From NCBI RefSeq assembly GCF_001550155.1, contig NZ_LRUF01000008.1:682001-746000 (forward strand): DNA of 64,000 nucleotides, written 5' to 3'. The translations under genes were made by a program, and so were the position numbers. A model generated the notes under the pieces. The model made no database searches. It worked only from the letters and a program-made list of their open reading frames with translations, and was not told the DNA's origin. The stretch comes from Pseudoalteromonas arabiensis (GTDB lineage Bacteria > Pseudomonadota > Gammaproteobacteria > Enterobacterales > Alteromonadaceae). Shown piece by piece: positions 8,789-19,500 of this stretch (positions within the stretch are counted from its first letter, which is position 1; each line of letters starts with the position of its first letter).

Positions 8789-10705
8789 CTAATTGATCTG
8801 TTCTAAAAACGCGTTTGCCATTGCTAAATCACGCGTGCGGCGCATGGGTGGCAAACTTTTTAAAAATACTTGGCCATAATGGCGCGTTACTAAGCGATTA
8901 TCGCAAATAACCAGCACACCTTTATCTTTACTATCGCGAATCAGTCGCCCTACCCCTTGCTTTAATGCAATCACCGCTTGGGGTAATTGAATATGTGCAA
9001 ATGGGTCTTTACCTTGCAACTGACAATCTTGCATTTTTGCTTGCAACAATGGGTCATCCGGCGCGGCAAACGGCAATTTGTCAATGATAACACAACTTAA
9101 TGTGCTGCCTCTAACATCCACGCCTTCCCAAAATGAGGCGGTACCGAGTAAAACGGCATTACCGTGACGGGTAAACTTTTCAAGGATAATACGCTTTGAC
9201 ATTTGCCCTTGCATATAAACCGGGTAATCCATTTGTGTGGTTAAACCTTCCGCCACTAAATGCATCATACGATAACTTGTAAACAGCACAAAACAGCGAC
9301 CTTTTGCTGATTTAATCAACTCAAGGGTCAGCTTGATAATAGCATGGGGCATATTATTCGCATGAGACTCAGGTAAATAGCGCGGTAAACAAAGTAGCGC
9401 TTGTTGTTGATAATCAAACGGACTTTCAACAATCATGCTTTGCGCGGGTTTTAGTCCAAGACTGGCATTAAAATGCGCTAATTCATTATCAACCGATAGA
9501 GTGGCCGAAGTAAAGACAAAGCCAGCCCCTGTGTCTTTCATCATTTGCGCAAATTTAGCCGATACATTTAGCGGTGTAATGTTTACCGTTAAATAGCGCC
9601 GAGTTGTTTCATACCAATAGCTATAGCCCGTTTGTGCAGTATCAAATACCCGCTCTAACTGGCCTTTAAAGGCGAGTGTACGCTCAAACGGGTGCTCTAT
9701 TTTTTCGCTACGGTCTAAACATAATTTCAACACTTGATATAAAAAGTCGAGGTCGCTTATCACGCGGTGCAGGGCTGCACAGATATCTTTATCGGCTAGC
9801 TTTTCACGCCAGTCACCGCGACTGCCATCTAAGCCAAACTGCAAACGTAAATCTGCCACGCTGGTTTCTAACTTATTGAGGGTTTTACCTAATTGCAGCA
9901 TATCGGGGATATCTGCACGGTAAATCGCGCGTAAGTCATTGATTAAATCCATCAGCTTTTTAGTACTAACACTTTCACCAAAATAGTCACTGGCTATTTC
10001 ACTTAACTGATGAGCCTCATCAAAAATGTAGGCATCAGCAGTTGGCATCAATTCAGCAAAACCCGTGTCTTTCACAGCCATATCAGCAAAGAATAAATGA
10101 TGGTTGATCACCACCACATCGGCTTCCATCGCATTTAAGCGCGCTTTACGAATATAACAATCTTGGAAATCGGGGCACTCTTTACCTAAACAGTTATCAG
10201 CGGTTGAGCTAACATAAGGCAGTACTTTGGCGTCTTCTTCAATACCAACACAATCTGCTAAATCGCCAGAACGCGTTTCACTGGCAAACTTTGCCACCAT
10301 CGCCAGTTGATGCATGACATCTGGATCATCTGTTGGTACATGCGCAACGTGCTGACTTAAGCGATAGGTACATAAATAATTTGCACGGCCTTTTAATAGG
10401 GCTACTTTTTTCGTGGCACTGAGTGCTTTTACTAAGTTGGGTAAATCACGATGAAACAACTGTTCTTGCAGCGCTTTTGAACCCGTTGAGATGATAGTTT
10501 TGCCTTTTGATTTTAACGCAGGCGCTAAGTAAGCATAAGTTTTACCTGTACCTGTTCCCGCCTCAACCACTAATTGGTGACGTTTTTTCAAGGCATCATC
10601 AACCGCAACAGCCATGTCAATTTGTGGCTGTCTTGGGGTGTATCCATCAAGAGAAAGTGCAAGCGGACCCGTGGCACTGAAAAGTTGTTTGATAAACTTC
10701 GCCAA
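8789..10705 (-). CDS. yoaA: DinG-family Fe-S ATP-dependent helicase YoaA
   Basis: A 638-residue XPD/DinG superfamily 2 helicase. Walker A EAGTGTGKT lies at 48-56 and the DEAH box in IFDEAHQLSEI. Four cysteines (RANYLC, ADCVG, DNCLGKEC and QDC region) form the Fe-S site. The C-terminal motifs TSATLS, GTASFWEGVD and QGVGRLIR complete helicase domain 2. In E. coli YoaA works with the DNA polymerase III chi subunit in repair of damaged forks. The frame opens at a TTG with only a weak ribosome site, so the exact start is uncertain. tsaB follows in the same transcript. Confidence 0.9.
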   Translation of the reverse strand: MAKFIKQLFSATGPLALSLDGYTPRQPQIDMAVAVDDALKKRHQLVVEAGTGTGKTYAYLAPALKSKGKTIISTGSKALQEQLFHRDLPNLVKALSATKKVALLKGRANYLCTYRLSQHVAHVPTDDPDVMHQLAMVAKFASETRSGDLADCVGIEEDAKVLPYVSSTADNCLGKECPDFQDCYIRKARLNAMEADVVVINHHLFFADMAVKDTGFAELMPTADAYIFDEAHQLSEIASDYFGESVSTKKLMDLINDLRAIYRADIPDMLQLGKTLNKLETSVADLRLQFGLDGSRGDWREKLADKDICAALHRVISDLDFLYQVLKLCLDRSEKIEHPFERTLAFKGQLERVFDTAQTGYSYWYETTRRYLTVNITPLNVSAKFAQMMKDTGAGFVFTSATLSVDNELAHFNASLGLKPAQSMIVESPFDYQQQALLCLPRYLPESHANNMPHAIIKLTLELIKSAKGRCFVLFTSYRMMHLVAEGLTTQMDYPVYMQGQMSKRIILEKFTRHGNAVLLGTASFWEGVDVRGSTLSCVIIDKLPFAAPDDPLLQAKMQDCQLQGKDPFAHIQLPQAVIALKQGVGRLIRDSKDKGVLVICDNRLVTRHYGQVFLKSLPPMRRTRDLAMANAFLEQIN

Positions 10706-10761
10706 TAAGATTAAAAGTGATGGGCAGATTTTACGTAACTGGTTAACCTAGGGCAAGACTA

Positions 10762-10786
10762 AATGAGGAAGCAAGGCTTCCTCATT
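10762..10786. terminator. Hairpin terminator downstream of the M28 protease
   Basis: AATGAGGAAGC pairs perfectly with GCTTCCTCATT around loop AAG. It sits 15 bases beyond the M28 stop, and the T-tract is short on both strands. It also separates the yoaA promoter region from the M28 gene. Confidence 0.65.
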
Positions 10787-10800
10787 ATTAAAAACATGGC

Positions 10801-12663
10801 TTATTGTGCTTCTATAGTGAGTGTCACACCCAATGCAGAACTATAACCTTGCAAGTCTATATACCAAGTACCCGCTTGTGGATTACTAATCTGACATGTC
10901 TCTTCGTTGCCATTCTTATAAGGTCGACATTGATAATTTGAACTCGTCGAAGGTGAGCCGTAATTAACATATAAATCAGCATCACCACTGCCCCCTGACA
11001 TAGTCACTGTTAGATTACTCATACCGCTTGGGATCGCTTGAGTAAACCTCTGCCAAGTACCACTGGGTACATTAACATTCGTTTCTGTGCGGTCTATAGG
11101 TGTACTGCCAGAGCCTTGGCTATAACTTCCCGTTAATGCAACACCGGCAATTTCATTCCATGCTTCAACCATAACGTGATAAGTCCCCGCTTGTATTGAT
11201 GAAATCGCACAGCTTTCGTTACTTGAAGATGTTGTACTTTTACAATCAAAATCTTGTAAAGTCGGCTTGCTGGCAAATTTGACATATAAATCGGCATCAC
11301 CTGTACCGCCCTGTGTCGTAAACTCAAGGTTGCTGCTCATTGCTGGCACTTCAAGGGTAAAAAATAGTTGCTGTTTTGCAGTCGCAGATAAACCGGTTTT
11401 TGCTACACCATTTTCAAGTTCATTACTTGGTTCGCTCACAACATCACCGGCATTTTTTGCCATTTCAGCAAGGTAGCTCACAGCCAGTTTGGCGAATTTG
11501 CTGGCATGTTGCGCGTCGAACTGTGAATCGTTTGAAGTATGGATGAGAGGGTTAATATCGCTCATTCTTGATTCAAATGGCATTGATGCAGCAAAACCTT
11601 GCTGATACCAAGATGCATGATCTGAACAGCCATAACCACATTGGTCAAACCCGTAGCTAACACTTGGTTGATAAGCATCAAGTAATTGCGATAAATACTG
11701 GTTTTGTGGTGAATTAGTGTAATCTGTCATCATCACAATGTCTGTGCTACTGCCGTTATTACCTGTCATATCAAATTGCACCATACCAACCACATTTTTA
11801 GCCTGTGATTTATAACTCTGGGCAATATCTTTAGAGCCCCGAAGGCCGACTTCTTCTGCAGCAAAGCCCATAATTTGGATACTCCGTTGAGGTTGATAGT
11901 TATTATCAACAATTGCTTTTAGGGCTTGGGTAAGCACAGCAATGCCTGATGCATTATCGTCTGCACCAGGCGCACGCCCATTACTTGGATTTGATTGATT
12001 TATTGAATCTAGGTGACCCCCAATCACGACAATTTCATCGGCTTTTTCGGCACCTGGAATAGTCACAACAACCGACGACTGTGAAAAACTATGATTGAAG
12101 TATTCGACGCTAATATCGCTACGGCTACTTGCTATTTGTTGCCAGTGATTTTTTAACCACTGAGCTGCATCTACACCGCTTTGCACTGAATAGTATCGAT
12201 TATGGAAATTCATCATACTATTCACTGTATCAGTAAGCTCACTTGCATTAATTGATGAAAGCAACGCATTGACTGTCGTAGCGTTATCAATAGTGTAGCT
12301 TGCAAAGCTGCTCGTCGAAGCAAGGTGTGAAACACTATTTAGCTTTTGAGTATACAGTTCGGCATCGGCTAGAGATTCATGAGCCACAAAACCACCACAG
12401 CGATGGTAATTATCGTGCATAAATTCGCTTAACCCTGCTATATCTTGTTTATTGACACGCATAAAGTTTACATCATTTATAACTGACGATTGCAAAGCGA
12501 GGTTACGTGTTTGTTTTTGTTTACTTAGCGCATCTTGTTGAAAATGTTTTGCGGCTAGAGCATCAATTGTCACCCAGACTGTTTCATCATCTTGAGCGAA
12601 ACACATTTGGCTTAACGACAGTGAGGCTACACCGACTAAGCACTGCTTAAGAAGGGTTGTCAT
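10801..12663 (-). CDS. Secreted M28 leucine aminopeptidase with two PPC domains
   Basis: A 620-residue exported zinc aminopeptidase of the Vibrio/Aeromonas leucyl aminopeptidase type. A signal peptide (about 1-23, ending CFA) is followed by a pro-region. The M28 domain carries the co-catalytic zinc ligands: GGHLDS (H), PGADDNASG (D), AAEEVGLRG (catalytic and ligand E), QFDMTG (D) and LIHTSND (H). CGYGCSD gives a likely disulfide. Two PPC domains follow, each with the GDADLYV signature. AAAGGA lies before the ATG. It is 62 bases downstream of the M4 protease gene, whose tail it nearly duplicates, so the two probably act together on extracellular protein. Confidence 0.92.
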   Translation of the reverse strand: MTTLLKQCLVGVASLSLSQMCFAQDDETVWVTIDALAAKHFQQDALSKQKQTRNLALQSSVINDVNFMRVNKQDIAGLSEFMHDNYHRCGGFVAHESLADAELYTQKLNSVSHLASTSSFASYTIDNATTVNALLSSINASELTDTVNSMMNFHNRYYSVQSGVDAAQWLKNHWQQIASSRSDISVEYFNHSFSQSSVVVTIPGAEKADEIVVIGGHLDSINQSNPSNGRAPGADDNASGIAVLTQALKAIVDNNYQPQRSIQIMGFAAEEVGLRGSKDIAQSYKSQAKNVVGMVQFDMTGNNGSSTDIVMMTDYTNSPQNQYLSQLLDAYQPSVSYGFDQCGYGCSDHASWYQQGFAASMPFESRMSDINPLIHTSNDSQFDAQHASKFAKLAVSYLAEMAKNAGDVVSEPSNELENGVAKTGLSATAKQQLFFTLEVPAMSSNLEFTTQGGTGDADLYVKFASKPTLQDFDCKSTTSSSNESCAISSIQAGTYHVMVEAWNEIAGVALTGSYSQGSGSTPIDRTETNVNVPSGTWQRFTQAIPSGMSNLTVTMSGGSGDADLYVNYGSPSTSSNYQCRPYKNGNEETCQISNPQAGTWYIDLQGYSSALGVTLTIEAQ

Positions 12664-12692
12664 AATGGGTCCTTTTCTTTGTAAGGGAAAGT

Positions 12693-12714
12693 AAAGGGAG
12701 CAAATGCTCCCTTT
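12693..12714. terminator. Hairpin between the M4 and M28 protease genes
   Basis: AAAGGGAGC pairs with GCTCCCTTT around loop AAAT, 11 bases after the M4 stop. The T-run is clean on the plus strand but broken (TTTACTTT) on the minus strand, the sense strand of the proteases. It may therefore attenuate rather than block readthrough into the M28 gene, or protect the M4 mRNA 3' end. Confidence 0.6.
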
Positions 12715-12724
12715 TTATGATTGG

Positions 12725-15296
<2,572 letters not shown>

Positions 15297-16376
15297 ATGT
15301 TTAGCGAGCTGTCGCAGAGCGAATGGGTAAACAAACCATGGTTGCTAATAATTGGTGGCACTACCCTAGCTGCTATTATCTTGTATATAATAAGGTTTTT
15401 AATTGTTTACTGTTTAAAGAAGTGGACTAGACGAACAGACTTTGTATTCGACTCACTACTTGTTGACTCACTTATTACTCCGCTTACCTTGTGCACAATG
15501 ATGGTGCTTGTGATCATATTTGGGCAGTTATTAAGCATCACCGGATTTATGACAAAACACCCCCTGCCTATTTCAGCCACTGCTAAAACAATATGCATTA
15601 TTGCGTTTGTACTGTTTCTAGATCATTTTTTATTTGGCACAGTTGATTATTATAGTGCGCGTTCCGCAATGATATCGAATAGCCATAGCATTATTAAAGG
15701 ACTCATACGCTGTGTGATTGTATGTGTTGGCCAGCTGGTTTTAATGGGTACTTTGGGTATATCAATCACACCTATTATTGCATCACTCGGTATTACGTCT
15801 CTTGCTGTTGCACTCGCTTTGCAGCCTACACTTGAAAACTTCTTCTCTGGCGTTCAATTGGTGATTGATAAACCGATTCGGGTGGGTGACTTTATAGAGC
15901 TTGAAAGTGGCGACCAAGGCTTTGTCGAGAAAATTGGTTGGCGCTCAACTTGGGTAAAAATGTTGCCAAATAACATGATAGTCATCCCCAACAGTCAGCT
16001 GTCTAAATCACGCATCATTAATTACTTTTACCCCGAAAAAGAGCTCAGTGTAGCTGTTGAAGTGGGTGTTCATTATGGCTCAGATCTAGAAAAAGTTGAA
16101 CAAGTGACACTGGATGTAGCAAGGCAGGTTTTAAAAAGTCACAAATGGGGCGTAGCTGACTATGATACATTTGTGGTATTTCATACCTTCGATCAATCAA
16201 GCATCAATTTTACCGTGATGCTAAGAGCAAAAGAATACTTCAATCGATTTTGGGTAAAATCTGCGTTTATTAAGGCACTGCACACGCGTTACGCTGAAGA
16301 AGGAATTGTAATCCCTTATCCGATAAGGGCTATTAATACGAGTCAGGAATCGGCACAATTAAAAAAAGCGGATTGA
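15297..16376 (+). CDS. MscS-family mechanosensitive channel
   Basis: A 359-residue inner-membrane protein. Four hydrophobic segments (about 17-38, 58-82, 97-115 and 137-180) precede the pore-lining helix and the conserved LAVALALQPTLENFFSG (about 178-194). The beta domain follows, with VGDFIELESGDQGFVEKIGWRST, and then a soluble alpha/beta domain. The family opens under membrane tension to release solutes on hypo-osmotic shock. It is somewhat longer at the N-terminus than E. coli MscS, like YnaI/YbdG-type relatives. It lies 226 bases upstream of a Na+/H+ antiporter, a plausible ion-balance neighbourhood. Confidence 0.88.
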   Translation: MFSELSQSEWVNKPWLLIIGGTTLAAIILYIIRFLIVYCLKKWTRRTDFVFDSLLVDSLITPLTLCTMMVLVIIFGQLLSITGFMTKHPLPISATAKTICIIAFVLFLDHFLFGTVDYYSARSAMISNSHSIIKGLIRCVIVCVGQLVLMGTLGISITPIIASLGITSLAVALALQPTLENFFSGVQLVIDKPIRVGDFIELESGDQGFVEKIGWRSTWVKMLPNNMIVIPNSQLSKSRIINYFYPEKELSVAVEVGVHYGSDLEKVEQVTLDVARQVLKSHKWGVADYDTFVVFHTFDQSSINFTVMLRAKEYFNRFWVKSAFIKALHTRYAEEGIVIPYPIRAINTSQESAQLKKAD

Positions 16377-16531
16377 CCTAACTAAACTAATCCTCAGCGC
16401 ACTTCTAGTCAGGTTTATTTTGTCTCTTTTGAGACATTTTTAACAGCAATTATACAATTGCAATCAGCCACCTGAATTTTTACTCTAAAATATCATAAAA
16501 ATCGCATAAACACTGTGACATACATGAGATA

Positions 16532-16576
16532 GAGGCGTACCATATGCGGCCAGAAAGTGACAACTTTCTGCGTCTT
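16532..16576 (+). promoter_or_regulatory. Structured 5' leader of the Na+/H+ antiporter gene, candidate cation riboswitch
   Basis: CAGAAAGT (16551-16558) pairs perfectly with ACTTTCTG (16563-16570) around loop GACA. Outside it, GAGGCG (16532-16537) can pair with CGTCTT (16571-16576) with two G-T wobbles. This leaves a 13-base one-sided internal loop, TACCATATGCGGC (16538-16550). The element ends 26 bases before the antiporter ATG, with AAGGT in between as ribosome site. A compact stem with a large one-sided loop before an ion antiporter fits the general picture of small ion riboswitches such as the DUF1646 (Na+-I) class. I cannot match it to a consensus from memory. Confidence 0.4.
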
Positions 16577-16602
16577 GTTATACAAATATTTAAGGTCAAA
16601 CA

Positions 16603-17886
16603 ATGAATGCTTGGTACCTCATTTGTTTTCTTTCAGCATTAGCTATTTTTATTGCTTTTGCTAACCAATATATCCTCAAAATGCAAACCACAATTGCTAT
16701 AACAACAGGCTCTGTTGTTATTTCTTTACTGCTTATACTTGCCGTTAAAATGCTCGGTGATAGCACCGCCCTCGAAATGACCCAAATAGTCTCTAGTATC
16801 AACTTTAATCAGTTGCTATTAAAAGGCATGCTCGGGTTTTTACTGTTCGCAGGTGCACTTGAAATCAACTTAGCAGCCCTTCGTAAACAACGTTGGGAAA
16901 TAACCGCATTAGTGCTATTTTCAACCATTACCTCCACGGTCATTGTTGGCTACTTAAGTTACTACTTATTTGCTTTTGTTGGCTGGCCAGTGCCATTTAT
17001 TTACTGCTTATTATTTGGTGCATTAATCAGCCCAACCGACCCAATTGCTGTATTAGCCATTATTAAACAAATGCGAGCCCCAGAAGGTATTTCTGTGCAA
17101 GTTGAAGGTGAGTCTTTGTTTAATGATGGTATTGGCTTGGTGATTTTCACTACCATATTTTCAGTTGCATTTTATGGTACCGAAGCTAATTTTACCGACA
17201 TTGCTGAGCTATTCTTAGTCGATGCTATAGGTGGCATTGCATTTGGTTTAGTGATTGCTTTAGTTGGACATTTTTTAATTATTAATAGCCGCGATGTGAA
17301 TATTCGCTTGTTATTAACGCTCACCATTCCAACCGCTGGCTTTGCTGCTGCAAATATTTGGGAAATCTCGGGCGCACTGGCGATGGTAACCAGTGGTATT
17401 TTACTTGGTAATATCACTCGCTCAAAAGCCACAGAGCGCACGGGTCCTGAAGATACTCGCTACGTAAAAGACTTCTGGCATGCCACCGATAGCTTTTTAA
17501 ATGCCTTGCTGTTTCTGATCATCGGTATGCTCATTGTCACCATGCCTATCACACTTGAAGAGATTGGCCTTGGTTTACTTATGGTACCTGTGGTGCTATT
17601 GGCGCGCTTTGTAAGTGTGGGTGCACCGTTTGTGTTCTTTAAAAAATACCGTCAATACGACAAGCACTCGGTGAAAATCCTCACTTGGGGGGGCTTGAGG
17701 GGTGGTTTAGCGTTGGCGATGGCCGCAGCTATTCCACGTGATCAGGTGATGATTGCTGGCTCTGACTTGCACAATTTAATTGTAATTGTCACCTATGTGG
17801 TGGTAATCTTTTCGATTATCGTACAAGGCTTAACAATTTCACCGCTGATTCAAAGTAGTATTCAATCAGCACAGGCAAAGTCTTAA
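16603..17886 (+). CDS. CPA1-family Na+/H+ antiporter
   Basis: A 427-residue polytopic protein with about 12 membrane spans that exchanges cytoplasmic Na+ (or K+) for external protons. The discontinuous-helix motif ISPTDPIAV (142-150) and the ion-binding ESLFNDGIGLV (N174, D175) define the CPA1/NhaP group. There is no cytosolic regulatory tail. An AAGGT ribosome site precedes the ATG, and a folded leader lies upstream. The gene ends in a strong terminator and is monocistronic. Ion specificity cannot be read from the sequence. Confidence 0.92.
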   Translation: MNAWYLICFLSALAIFIAFANQYILKMQTTIAITTGSVVISLLLILAVKMLGDSTALEMTQIVSSINFNQLLLKGMLGFLLFAGALEINLAALRKQRWEITALVLFSTITSTVIVGYLSYYLFAFVGWPVPFIYCLLFGALISPTDPIAVLAIIKQMRAPEGISVQVEGESLFNDGIGLVIFTTIFSVAFYGTEANFTDIAELFLVDAIGGIAFGLVIALVGHFLIINSRDVNIRLLLTLTIPTAGFAAANIWEISGALAMVTSGILLGNITRSKATERTGPEDTRYVKDFWHATDSFLNALLFLIIGMLIVTMPITLEEIGLGLLMVPVVLLARFVSVGAPFVFFKKYRQYDKHSVKILTWGGLRGGLALAMAAAIPRDQVMIAGSDLHNLIVIVTYVVVIFSIIVQGLTISPLIQSSIQSAQAKS

Positions 17887-17905
17887 ACATTGCTTTAAAA
17901 CCATA

Positions 17906-17930
17906 AAGGCTCGTTTATCGAGCCTTTTTT
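17906..17930 (+). terminator. Rho-independent terminator of the antiporter gene
   Basis: AAGGCTCG pairs with CGAGCCTT around loop TTTAT, with six T at 17925-17930. It lies 19 bases after the stop. Confidence 0.9.
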
Positions 17931-18004
17931 ACGTTTCTTGCACATACAACCACCAGCAGCTAACTTTTTAGTTACTAAATAAGACCGCAGACGAGAAAAA
18001 TTCG

Positions 18005-18238
18005 CTATGCCCACGTATCAAGATGCTGATTGCCTTCTTCATCTTCTTCGGTGGTGTTTTTATTATTTTTATCCGCTTTTTGGGCTGTTTTTTTTCGTAA
18101 CTCAATCTCTCTTTTTTGTCGCTTTTCAAGCTCAATTCGCTGCACGTTCGCATCTTTTACCCCAGCAATATGAAACGCGCCTTTACTTTCAAGTTGTAGG
18201 CGAGTTATACGCCCTAAAAAGGGGATCATGATATCCAT
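18005..18238 (-). CDS. Small charged coiled-coil protein, unknown function
   Basis: A 77-residue protein supported by a near-ideal ribosome site (GGAGG at 18248-18244, five bases before the ATG). The N-terminal half (MDIMIPFLGRITRL) is mildly hydrophobic. The rest is a run of Lys, Arg and Glu (QRIELEKRQKREIELRKK) predicted to be a helix or coiled coil, with an acidic NTTEEDEEGN tail. No family is recognised. It is transcribed divergently from the his operon and shares a 178-base intergenic region with hisL. The frame on the opposite strand at the same place has no comparable start signal. Confidence 0.6.
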   Translation of the reverse strand: MDIMIPFLGRITRLQLESKGAFHIAGVKDANVQRIELEKRQKREIELRKKTAQKADKNNKNTTEEDEEGNQHLDTWA

Positions 18239-18416
18239 ATGTGCCTCCAGCTGTACCTGCTACCTATCCATTATATATCGACCGTTATAAGATATACTTT
18301 AATTTCGCAAAAAAATGCTTGCCAAAGATTAGCAAAGCATGTTTATCTATATACGTAACTTATTTAAACAGATTTACGCACTGGTTTATACAAACGAGTG
18401 CAACACAGGAAAAATT
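18239..18416. promoter_or_regulatory. his operon promoter region
   Basis: The space between the small minus-strand gene and hisL contains a possible weak sigma70 promoter, TTGCCA (18319-18324) with TTTATC or TATCTA 17-19 bases on. It overlaps an imperfect inverted repeat, ATGCTTGC (18315-18322) against GCAAAGCAT (18332-18340). Neither the promoter nor a repressor site is certain. Confidence 0.35.
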
Positions 18417-18467
18417 ATGCGCTTCAATCTGACAACTATCCATCATCACCATCATTCATCGGAATAG
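18417..18467 (+). CDS. hisL: his operon leader peptide
   Basis: A 16-codon reading frame, MRFNLTTIHHHHHSSE, carries five consecutive histidine codons at 18441-18455. AGGA lies at 18407-18410, six bases before the ATG. Ribosome stalling on the histidine run when charged His-tRNA is scarce is the established sensing step of enterobacterial his attenuation. The matching RNA hairpins lie directly downstream. E. coli hisL has seven histidines; here there are five. Confidence 0.92.
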   Translation: MRFNLTTIHHHHHSSE

Positions 18468-18567
18468 CCTGTCAGGTTTTTCGCTGAGAGGTTATTCCTA
18501 AAAGGAACCTCTGGCGAGCAATCAACCAAATTATTTATTTTCGCCCTGAGGTTCCCTCGGGGTTTTT
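18429..18567 (+). promoter_or_regulatory. Histidine attenuator: pause hairpin, antiterminator and terminator
   Basis: The terminator is CCCTGAGG (18544-18551) paired with CCTCGGGG (18555-18562) and five T (18563-18567). The antiterminator is GGAACCTC (18504-18511), which pairs perfectly with GAGGTTCC (18548-18555) and so destroys the terminator stem. GGAACCTC can itself be trapped by AGAGG (18487-18491) and TTCC (18495-18498). CTGACA (18429-18434), inside hisL, pairs with TGTCAG (18470-18475) as the leader hairpin. These are mutually exclusive structures of the classic type. Confidence 0.88.
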
Positions 18568-18594
18568 AGTTTTTGAATTAAAGGAAAATGAATA

Positions 18595-19494
18595 ATGAGC
18601 AATACCAATCGTTTACGAATCGCCATCCAAAAAGGCGGTCGCTTATCAAAAGACTGCCAAGAGTTACTAAAGCAACTTGGTGTTAAATTAAACCTTCGTG
18701 AACAACGTTTAATTGCCCACTCTACCAACATGCCAATTGATGTGCTTCGTGTACGCGATGACGATATTCCGGGTCTTGTCATGGACGGTGTGTGTGACTT
18801 AGGTATCGTTGGTGAAAACGTACTTGTTGAAGTACAAGCCGAACGCGAACGCCAAGGCGTGGCATTTGAAGTAAATAAACTTTCTAAACTTGATTTTGGT
18901 TACTGCCGCCTAGCACTTGCATGGCCACAAGAACTTGGCCCGCAAGATAAAAGCTGGTTCGAAGGTAAACGCATTGCCACTACTTACCCAGAAATCTTAA
19001 GCCAATATCTAAAACGCGAAGGCATTAACGCAAGCACAGTCATGTTAACGGGCTCTGTTGAAGTCGCACCGCGTGCAGGTCTTGCTGATGCTATTTGTGA
19101 TTTAGTGTCTACTGGTGCAACGTTAGAAGCAAACGGCTTAATGCAAGGCGACACCATCTTAGAATCAAATGCATGTTTAATTCAGAATAAAGACCTCACT
19201 GATCAAAGTAAGCTTGATTTAATCAATACGCTAATGCCGCGTTTACGTGGTGTTCGTCAAGCTAAAGAAAGTAAATACATCATGCTACACGCACCAAAAG
19301 CAAAGCTTGATGAAGTGTGTGACTTACTACCGGGTACTGGCCAACCAACTTTACTATCGCTTGCAGGTAGCGACGATTATGTTGCGTTGCACATGGTTAG
19401 CAGCGAAACTCTATTCTGGGAAACAATGGAACAGTTAAAAGCACTGGGTGCCAACTCAATTCTTGTTATGCCAATTGAAAAAATGATGGAGTAA
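18595..19494 (+). CDS. hisG: ATP phosphoribosyltransferase
   Basis: The first enzyme of histidine synthesis; it joins ATP and PRPP to give phosphoribosyl-ATP and is feedback-inhibited by histidine. The 299-residue long form carries its own C-terminal regulatory ACT-like domain (about 225-299), so no HisZ is needed. [13 protein letters not shown] at the N-terminus and the PRPP site near [27 protein letters not shown] (about 155-182) are typical. It is the first structural gene after the attenuator, with AAAGGAAAATGAATA before its ATG. Confidence 0.97.
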   Translation: MSNTNRLRIAIQKGGRLSKDCQELLKQLGVKLNLREQRLIAHSTNMPIDVLRVRDDDIPGLVMDGVCDLGIVGENVLVEVQAERERQGVAFEVNKLSKLDFGYCRLALAWPQELGPQDKSWFEGKRIATTYPEILSQYLKREGINASTVMLTGSVEVAPRAGLADAICDLVSTGATLEANGLMQGDTILESNACLIQNKDLTDQSKLDLINTLMPRLRGVRQAKESKYIMLHAPKAKLDEVCDLLPGTGQPTLLSLAGSDDYVALHMVSSETLFWETMEQLKALGANSILVMPIEKMME

Positions 19495-19500
19495 TTATCC

